Below are positions 59,612 through 64,000 of a stretch of 64,000 bases of DNA, in pieces (within the stretch, counting starts at the first letter, position 1; each line of letters starts with the position of its first letter). The notes beneath the pieces were generated by a model. That model saw only the letters and a program-made list of their open reading frames with translations, made no database searches and was not told the DNA's origin. The translations under genes were made by a program, and so were the position numbers. Source of the stretch: DSFO01 sp041640715 (GTDB taxonomy: Archaea > Thermoproteota > Thermoprotei > Gearchaeales > Gearchaeaceae); contig JBEPZU010000005.1 in the NCBI GenBank assembly GCA_041640715.1, positions 1 to 64,000 on the forward strand. The letters are read 5' to 3'.

Positions 59612-61042
59612 ATGCAAGAAGAATTGTCCAGGATATTTGAAGAAGTGGATAGGAATTACGAGAGACATTTAGAAAGAATTCAAAGATTGGTAAGACAACC
59701 TTCTGTGAGTCCTTTGAATATGGGAGTAAGAGAATGTGCTGATTTGGTAAAAGAAATGCTTTTTGAAATAGGATGTTCGTATGTTAGTTTGGTAGAAACC
59801 AAAGGTAATCCCGTAGTATATGGAGAATATAATAGCAACGCTGAGAGAACTGTTCTAGTCTATTTGATGTATGATACTATGCCTGCTGATGAGGAAGGCT
59901 GGATCGTAGATCCCTTTGAAGGGAAAGTAGTGAAAACGGATTATTTCGGAGAAACGTTGGTAGCAAGAGGTGCTGTCAATTCAAAAGGACCTTTAGGTGC
60001 ATTTTTGAATGCAGTTGAATCCATTAAAAACGCAGGAAAAGAGTTGCCTGTCAACTTGATATTTGTAGCAGAAGGAGAAGAAGAACTAGGTAGTAGAAAC
60101 CTGCCTAGCTTCATAGAGGCATACCAAGATAAGTTGAAAAAAGCAGATGTAGTTTTCTTTCCTTTCCCTTCTGAAAACAGAAAAGGGAAGCCTATAATTC
60201 ATCTAGGTGTTAAGGGAATAGTTTACTTTGAACTAGAGCTTTCAGGAGAGAATTGGGGCAAAGGACCAACTAAGTTTGGAATACATGGAAGCAACAAGGC
60301 CTGGGTGGATAGTCCTGTTTGGAGATTCATACATGCCTTAGCTACGATGACGAGCGAAGATGGAAATAAAGTTTTAATAGAGGGATTTTACGATAAGGTC
60401 GCTGTTCCTACAGACGAAGATCTATATTTACTCGAAAAGCTATCTGAGACCTTTGATGAGGAAGCTGTTAAGGAACAACTACAAATAAAGCATTTCATAG
60501 ATGATAAGCAAGGAGTAGAAGCCTTGAAGCTTTATCTATTCTCTCCAACTTTGAACATAAACGGGATTTGGGGTGGGTATACACAAGTTGGTACTAAGAC
60601 TTTATTACCTAGTAAGGTAACCGCTAAGGTAGATGTTAGATTGGTTCCTAATATGAAAGTTGAAGACATAATACCTATGATAAGGAAGCACTTGGATTCA
60701 AAAGGCTTTAAAGAAGTAGAAATAAGGTTATTAGAAAGAGGTTACAATCCAGCGAGGATGAGTTACAAAGATAAGTATGTGAAGGCTTTAATTAAGACAA
60801 TAGAATATTTCGGTAAAAAGCCAGAACTATGGCCTACTTTGGCTGGCAGTGCTCCGTTTTCATTATTCCATGATTCTCCTCTAAATCTTCCTTTCATAGT
60901 CGGAGGACTTGGTCATGGAGGATTAGCCCATAGTCCTAATGAATATTTAGTAGTAGGAGAAGGAGGACCTACCAGCGGTCTTAGAACAATGGAGAACTCT
61001 TTCGTAAAGCTTCTCTACGATATTGCAACGACTTCAGACTAA
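59612..61042 (+). CDS. M20-family peptidase/deacylase with altered metal ligands
   Basis: The 476 residues have the M20 plan: N-terminal helices (LVRQPSVSPLNMGVRECADL), the catalytic Asp88 in LMYDTMPADEEGW, RGAVNSKGPLGAF, EGEEELGSRNL (Glu157 and Glu158), the dimerisation domain, and GHGGLAHSPNEYL. Two usual zinc ligands differ: His is Met86 before Asp88, and Asp is Asn123. The length fits carnosinase/PepV-like dipeptidases. Either metal binding is altered or a distinct subfamily is represented. The gene is preceded by a long intergenic region. Confidence 0.78.
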   Translation: MQEELSRIFEEVDRNYERHLERIQRLVRQPSVSPLNMGVRECADLVKEMLFEIGCSYVSLVETKGNPVVYGEYNSNAERTVLVYLMYDTMPADEEGWIVDPFEGKVVKTDYFGETLVARGAVNSKGPLGAFLNAVESIKNAGKELPVNLIFVAEGEEELGSRNLPSFIEAYQDKLKKADVVFFPFPSENRKGKPIIHLGVKGIVYFELELSGENWGKGPTKFGIHGSNKAWVDSPVWRFIHALATMTSEDGNKVLIEGFYDKVAVPTDEDLYLLEKLSETFDEEAVKEQLQIKHFIDDKQGVEALKLYLFSPTLNINGIWGGYTQVGTKTLLPSKVTAKVDVRLVPNMKVEDIIPMIRKHLDSKGFKEVEIRLLERGYNPARMSYKDKYVKALIKTIEYFGKKPELWPTLAGSAPFSLFHDSPLNLPFIVGGLGHGGLAHSPNEYLVVGEGGPTSGLRTMENSFVKLLYDIATTSD

Positions 61043-61055
61043 GCATTGTTTAGAG

Positions 61056-61063
61056 TTTTTAAG
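61056..61063 (+). promoter_or_regulatory. TATA box of the 61087 gene
   Basis: TTTTTAAG lies 24-31 bases before the ATG at 61087, which fits a leaderless transcript for the small acidic protein. Confidence 0.45.
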
Positions 61064-61086
61064 CAGTTTTGAAATAATATCAAAAT

Positions 61087-61401
61087 ATGAAAAGAGAGAA
61101 AAAGAAGAGTATCTTCGATGATTTGTTCGAAGATCTATTCAGCGATTTCGATAATTTTTCTAAAGGATTCGTGGGAGGATATTCTATAAGCGTGATTAGT
61201 TCAGGAGGAAAGACTAAGGTTCATGTTAAAGCAGATAAGAATACTGATGTCGCTAAGCTAAGACGTGAGCTAGAAGAGAGATATCCGGGTGCAGAAATAA
61301 CAATAGAAGGAGGTAAAGTTCCGATAGAAGAAGGTCCTAAAAAGAAATCGATGATCGAAGTTATAGAAGAAAGGAAGCTAGAAGAAGAAGAAAATAAATA
61401 A
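61087..61401 (+). CDS. Small acidic/basic protein of unknown function
   Basis: The 104 residues start with KREKKKSIFDDLFEDLFSDF, then a Gly-rich turn and strands (GGYSISVISSGGKTKVHVKA), then a helix and a strand (KLRRELEERYPGAEITIEGG). A long Lys/Glu-rich tail follows. The strand pattern resembles small archaeal proteins of unknown function; an Hsp20-like relationship was considered but is not supported. A tRNA gene follows 23 bases later. Confidence 0.55.
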   Translation: MKREKKKSIFDDLFEDLFSDFDNFSKGFVGGYSISVISSGGKTKVHVKADKNTDVAKLRRELEERYPGAEITIEGGKVPIEEGPKKKSMIEVIEERKLEEEENK

Positions 61402-61424
61402 TTCTTTAAGGAATATTAAAAAAA

Positions 61425-61498
61425 GGGCCCGTAGCTCAGCTAGGTAGAGCACCCGGCTCATAACCGGGGGGTCCTGGGTTCAAATCCCAGCGGGCCCA
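61425..61498 (+). tRNA. tRNA with CAT anticodon (probably Ile2 or elongator Met)
   Basis: GGGCCCG (61425-61431) pairs with CGGGCCC (61491-61497), and A61498 is the discriminator. The T arm is CTGGG-TTCAAAT-CCCAG. The anticodon stem CCCGG/CCGGG encloses CTCATAA, so the anticodon is CAT. The G1-C72 pair argues against an initiator. The GGGCCCG acceptor start is what I would expect of an AUA-reading tRNA-Ile2 that needs agmatidine at C34, but elongator methionine cannot be ruled out. Confidence 0.85.
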
Positions 61499-61556
61499 CA
61501 TTTTCATTTCAATTTTTTGTGTGAATTCAATATGATTCTTTTTAGAAGAAACGCTT

Positions 61557-62174
61557 TTACTTAAGAATTATAACTCTATTTCCTTCTACTTTCAGTCTCC
61601 CTTCCATGAACAATTTTATGCCTTCTATTATGATTTCTTGTTCTGCTTTTTGAACCCTTTCCTTCAAACTTTCAACAGTATCATCATCCCTTACTTCTAC
61701 TGCTTTTTGAAGTATTATAGGTCCTGCATCCAATCTTTCATCTACGAAATGTAGTGTACAACCTGTTATCTTACAACCGTATTCCAAAACTGCTTTGTGT
61801 ACTTCTTTATCCCATCCCGGAAATGCAGGAAGCAATGAAGGATGTATGTTCATTATCCTATTTCTGTAAGGATCCAATAAGGTCTTCGTTACGTATCTGT
61901 TATAGCCTATCAACAAGATAAGATCTACATTCCTTTTATTTAGCTCTTCGAGGATTTCTTTGTCGTATTCTTCTTTGGTTTTACCTTTAGGATCTATGAA
62001 AATCGCTTCTATGTTATGTTGCCTCGCTCTTTCTAAAGCATAAGCATTTTTATTGTTGCTTATTACGCAAACTATTTCAGCGCTTAATTTTCCTTTCTCT
62101 ATTTCGTCTATTATAGCTTGCATATCGGTAGCCCTTGTAGAAGCTAAGACTGCAATTCTCAGTTTTCTATTCAT
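61557..62174 (-). CDS. purN: Phosphoribosylglycinamide formyltransferase
   Basis: This folate-dependent enzyme adds the first formyl group in purine synthesis. Catalytic Asn109 and His111 are in MNIHPSLLPAF and Asp149 in ERLDAGPII. The phosphate-binding N terminus reads LASTRATDMQAI in place of the bacterial GSGxNLQ. The 205-residue length is normal. The gene overlaps folD by eight bases, so it receives 10-formyl-folate made by the enzyme encoded next to it. Confidence 0.9.
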   Translation of the reverse strand: MNRKLRIAVLASTRATDMQAIIDEIEKGKLSAEIVCVISNNKNAYALERARQHNIEAIFIDPKGKTKEEYDKEILEELNKRNVDLILLIGYNRYVTKTLLDPYRNRIMNIHPSLLPAFPGWDKEVHKAVLEYGCKITGCTLHFVDERLDAGPIILQKAVEVRDDDTVESLKERVQKAEQEIIIEGIKLFMEGRLKVEGNRVIILK

Positions 62175-63027
62175 TTTTAATAAGCCCTAATTGAATTTCA
62201 GTGCAAGTAATGAGATTTTTGATCAGCATGGCTACCGTCATTGGACCAACACCTCCAGGCGTAGGAGTTATTAGATAGCAACTATCCTTTACTTCCTCGA
62301 ATTCAACATCACCAGTTATCTTATCATTTATCTTAGAGAAACCAGCATCTATTAAAACTACATTCTCAGATATGTGTTCTTTTCTTATCAAATTAGGTAC
62401 TCCTGTAGCAGTTATTATTATTTCAGCCCTCTTAGTGTAGTAAGATAGATCTTTAGTCTTAACATGACACATCGTTACCGTAGCAAACCTATTGGTGAGA
62501 AGTATGGAAAGAGGCTTTCCTATTAATATGCTGTTGTTTATTATCACGACGTTTTTACCTTCGACGTCTATCCCAGAATATTCTAGTATATCAATTATAC
62601 CCTTAGGAGTACAAGGTGTGAGTATTTCTTTTTTATACATCAGCTTTCCTAGATTGATTTCATTAAGAGCATCTACATCTTTAATTGGATCGATCGCGTT
62701 TAAGATTACTTGTGTTCTCAAATGGGGAGGTAAAGGGAGTTGTACTATTATTCCGTTTACGTCTTTTCTATCATTTAGCTCATTTATTTTCTTCAATAAT
62801 TCCTTTTCCTCAATGTTTTCATCGAAACTATAATATTCATATGCCAGTTTTAGTTCTTTCAACGCTGAAATTTTCATTTTTATATATGAAAGGGAAGCTG
62901 GATTTGATCCGACATTAATTATTGCCAGCTTAGGATTCACGTTCATTTTTCTTATTTTTTCAATATCGTTTTTCAATGATTCTAGTATTTCTTTTTTCCT
63001 TTTATTTCCATCAAAAACTATAACCAT
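62167..63027 (-). CDS. folD: Methylenetetrahydrofolate dehydrogenase/cyclohydrolase
   Basis: This bifunctional enzyme oxidises methylene-folate to 10-formyl-folate. The catalytic Tyr48/Lys52 pair is in SYIKMKISALKEL. VNGIIVQLPLPPHL, PCTPKGIIDILEY, VVIINNSILIGKPLS and GVGPMTVAMLI are the family blocks. The 286-residue length is typical. Many archaea use tetrahydromethanopterin instead, so FolD implies a folate-type C1 carrier here. It lies one base after purD and overlaps purN. Confidence 0.93.
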   Translation of the reverse strand: MVIVFDGNKRKKEILESLKNDIEKIRKMNVNPKLAIINVGSNPASLSYIKMKISALKELKLAYEYYSFDENIEEKELLKKINELNDRKDVNGIIVQLPLPPHLRTQVILNAIDPIKDVDALNEINLGKLMYKKEILTPCTPKGIIDILEYSGIDVEGKNVVIINNSILIGKPLSILLTNRFATVTMCHVKTKDLSYYTKRAEIIITATGVPNLIRKEHISENVVLIDAGFSKINDKITGDVEFEEVKDSCYLITPTPGGVGPMTVAMLIKNLITCTEIQLGLIKNE

Positions 63028-63028
63028 T

Positions 63029-64000
63029 TTAAATTATTCCTAATTTCTTTAAATTATTAATTCTTTTATTAAGAAGTTTATCAGTACCTATGTCTCTTCT
63101 ATAATAGATATTTCCTTTTACGTATTTAGCGGCCTCATAGCAAAGTTTGCTTGCTTCTGTTATTTCTTCTGCTTTAGCTAACAAGGCTAAGCTTCTAGAA
63201 CCTGTGGTATAAAGCTTGCCGTTTTCTTCCCTCAAGGAAGCGTAGTAAACTTCCACGCCTAGTTTCTTTATCTCATCTTCTTGAACTTCAACTTCTTGGT
63301 CTTTCATGGGATGGCTAGGATAACCTAAAGGAGCAAAATAAACGCAGACTGTAGACGATCTTTCAAATTCCACGTCTTTTTTGCTCAAATTCCCTTCCAC
63401 AATCTTTTCACAGATCTCAGAAAAATTGCTTTTTAAAATTGAAAGTACATTTATAGCTTCAGGATCTCCGAAGCGAACATTATATTCTATTATAAGAGGA
63501 CCTGCTTTCGTTAGCATGAACTGACCATATATTATTCCTATGTACTTATATCCAGTTTCTTTCTCCAAAGCCAGCATCGTCTGTTTTAAAATATGATAAG
63601 ATTTCTCGAATACATTCATGTTTATGAAAGGCAATAGATGATCTTTGAAGCTTATCGATCCCATTCCTCCTGTGTTCTCCCCTTTGTCATCATCAAAAGC
63701 TCTTTTGTGATCTTGAACTAAAGGCATAGGAATCAGCGTCTTTCCTTCGTAAAAGCATTGTAATACAAATTCCTCGCCTTCAACTCTCCTTTCTATAACA
63801 ACCTTTTTATGCGAAGCTAATACTTCTTCGCAATACTTTAAAGCTTCTTCTTTATTCCGAAAATGTTCTCCTAAGACCTTAACCCCCTTACCCCCAGTAA
63901 GTCCATCAGGCTTTATCACATAATCTACGAGTTCGTCGATCGCTTCTTCACATTCTTTTAGGTTTTCAGCTATTCTGAACTCAGGATATGCTTTTATTCC
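63029..64000 (-). CDS. purD: Phosphoribosylamine-glycine ligase, 5' end outside window
   Basis: This ATP-grasp enzyme makes glycinamide ribonucleotide in purine synthesis. The open frame runs past 64000, so the N-terminal domain is missing. The visible part starts with GIKAYPEFRIAENLKEC and has the ATP-grasp loop VIKPDGLTGGKGVKV, then FVLQCFYEGKTLIPMPL, GENTGGMGSIS, and the metal-binding GPLIIEYNVRFGDPE. The GTG at 63919 is internal and not the start. It leads the purD-folD-purN operon. Confidence 0.92.
   Translation of the reverse strand, partial: GIKAYPEFRIAENLKECEEAIDELVDYVIKPDGLTGGKGVKVLGEHFRNKEEALKYCEEVLASHKKVVIERRVEGEEFVLQCFYEGKTLIPMPLVQDHKRAFDDDKGENTGGMGSISFKDHLLPFINMNVFEKSYHILKQTMLALEKETGYKYIGIIYGQFMLTKAGPLIIEYNVRFGDPEAINVLSILKSNFSEICEKIVEGNLSKKDVEFERSSTVCVYFAPLGYPSHPMKDQEVEVQEDEIKKLGVEVYYASLREENGKLYTTGSRSLALLAKAEEITEASKLCYEAAKYVKGNIYYRRDIGTDKLLNKRINNLKKLGII

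Noticed and set aside
61425..61498. Initiator tRNA-Met
   Set aside because: The anticodon is CAT, but the acceptor stem closes with G1-C72 and archaeal initiators normally have A1-U72.
1..64000. CRISPR array
   Set aside because: No regularly spaced direct repeats of 24-37 bases were seen in any intergenic stretch, and no Cas protein is encoded.

Overview
The window is a gene-dense, AT-rich stretch of an archaeal chromosome. The gene set points to the TACK superphylum (Thermoproteota and relatives): a Dpo1-type family B DNA polymerase, ribosomal protein S26e, RNA polymerase subunit K, TBP, a TFB-like factor, thermosome, Alba, class I lysyl-tRNA synthetase, FAU-1, an ER-type signal peptidase and several RadA/KaiC-like ATPases. 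Thermosome, Alba and XPD suit a thermophile but do not prove it. The tRNA genes carry no encoded CCA. TATA boxes often lie 22-31 bases before the start codon, which suggests leaderless transcripts. TTG starts are used several times. I cannot name a genus.

Layout. 1-1816: UMP kinase, tRNA-Leu, a divergent TFB-like factor with a small winged-helix partner. 2169-10569: a ten-gene minus-strand operon for a type IV pilus-like machine (secreted 508-residue protein, five or six pilin-like proteins, secretion ATPase, fused membrane platform). A prepilin peptidase lies at 26463. 10648-17576: two tRNAs, a cation/proton antiporter, a full-length 6-phosphogluconate dehydrogenase, FAU-1, UPF0147, a p27-like zinc protein, and a dTMP kinase coupled to an HD phosphohydrolase. 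17555-20455: phosphomevalonate dehydratase (two subunits) and a UbiD-type decarboxylase, the signature of the archaeal mevalonate route. 20491-35665: XPD helicase, aminotransferase and DNA polymerase, then TldD/TldE, a CDP-alcohol transferase, LysRS, S26e, ProRS and TrmI.

35675-48401 mixes housekeeping genes (Alba, thermosome, RpoK, TBP, signal peptidase) with poorly known modules. One is a ribbon-helix-helix regulator beside a RAD55/KaiC-like ATPase and two unknown proteins. Another is a membrane protein, a HerA-like protein without a P-loop and a RadA paralogue, followed by an unknown protein and a 1213-residue membrane-anchored protein that I read as about nine LEA_2/WHy-like repeats (48856-52497).

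52498-64000: PRPP synthetase followed by a shortened, apparently inactive phosphohexomutase relative, a glycosyltransferase, a candidate C/D box guide RNA, a Nudix-like protein, and a gene-poor zone with a decayed transposase end. Then come an EamA transporter, a thiolase, an M20-type hydrolase with altered metal ligands, and a purine/one-carbon operon (purD-folD-purN) that leaves the window.

The best candidates for undescribed biology are the pilus operon, the HerA-like/RadA/LEA_2 cluster, the RHH-RAD55 cluster, the phosphohexomutase relative and two non-coding structures (44078-44168 and 55450-55501). All functional statements rest on reading the sequence and on remembered family signatures; no search was run.
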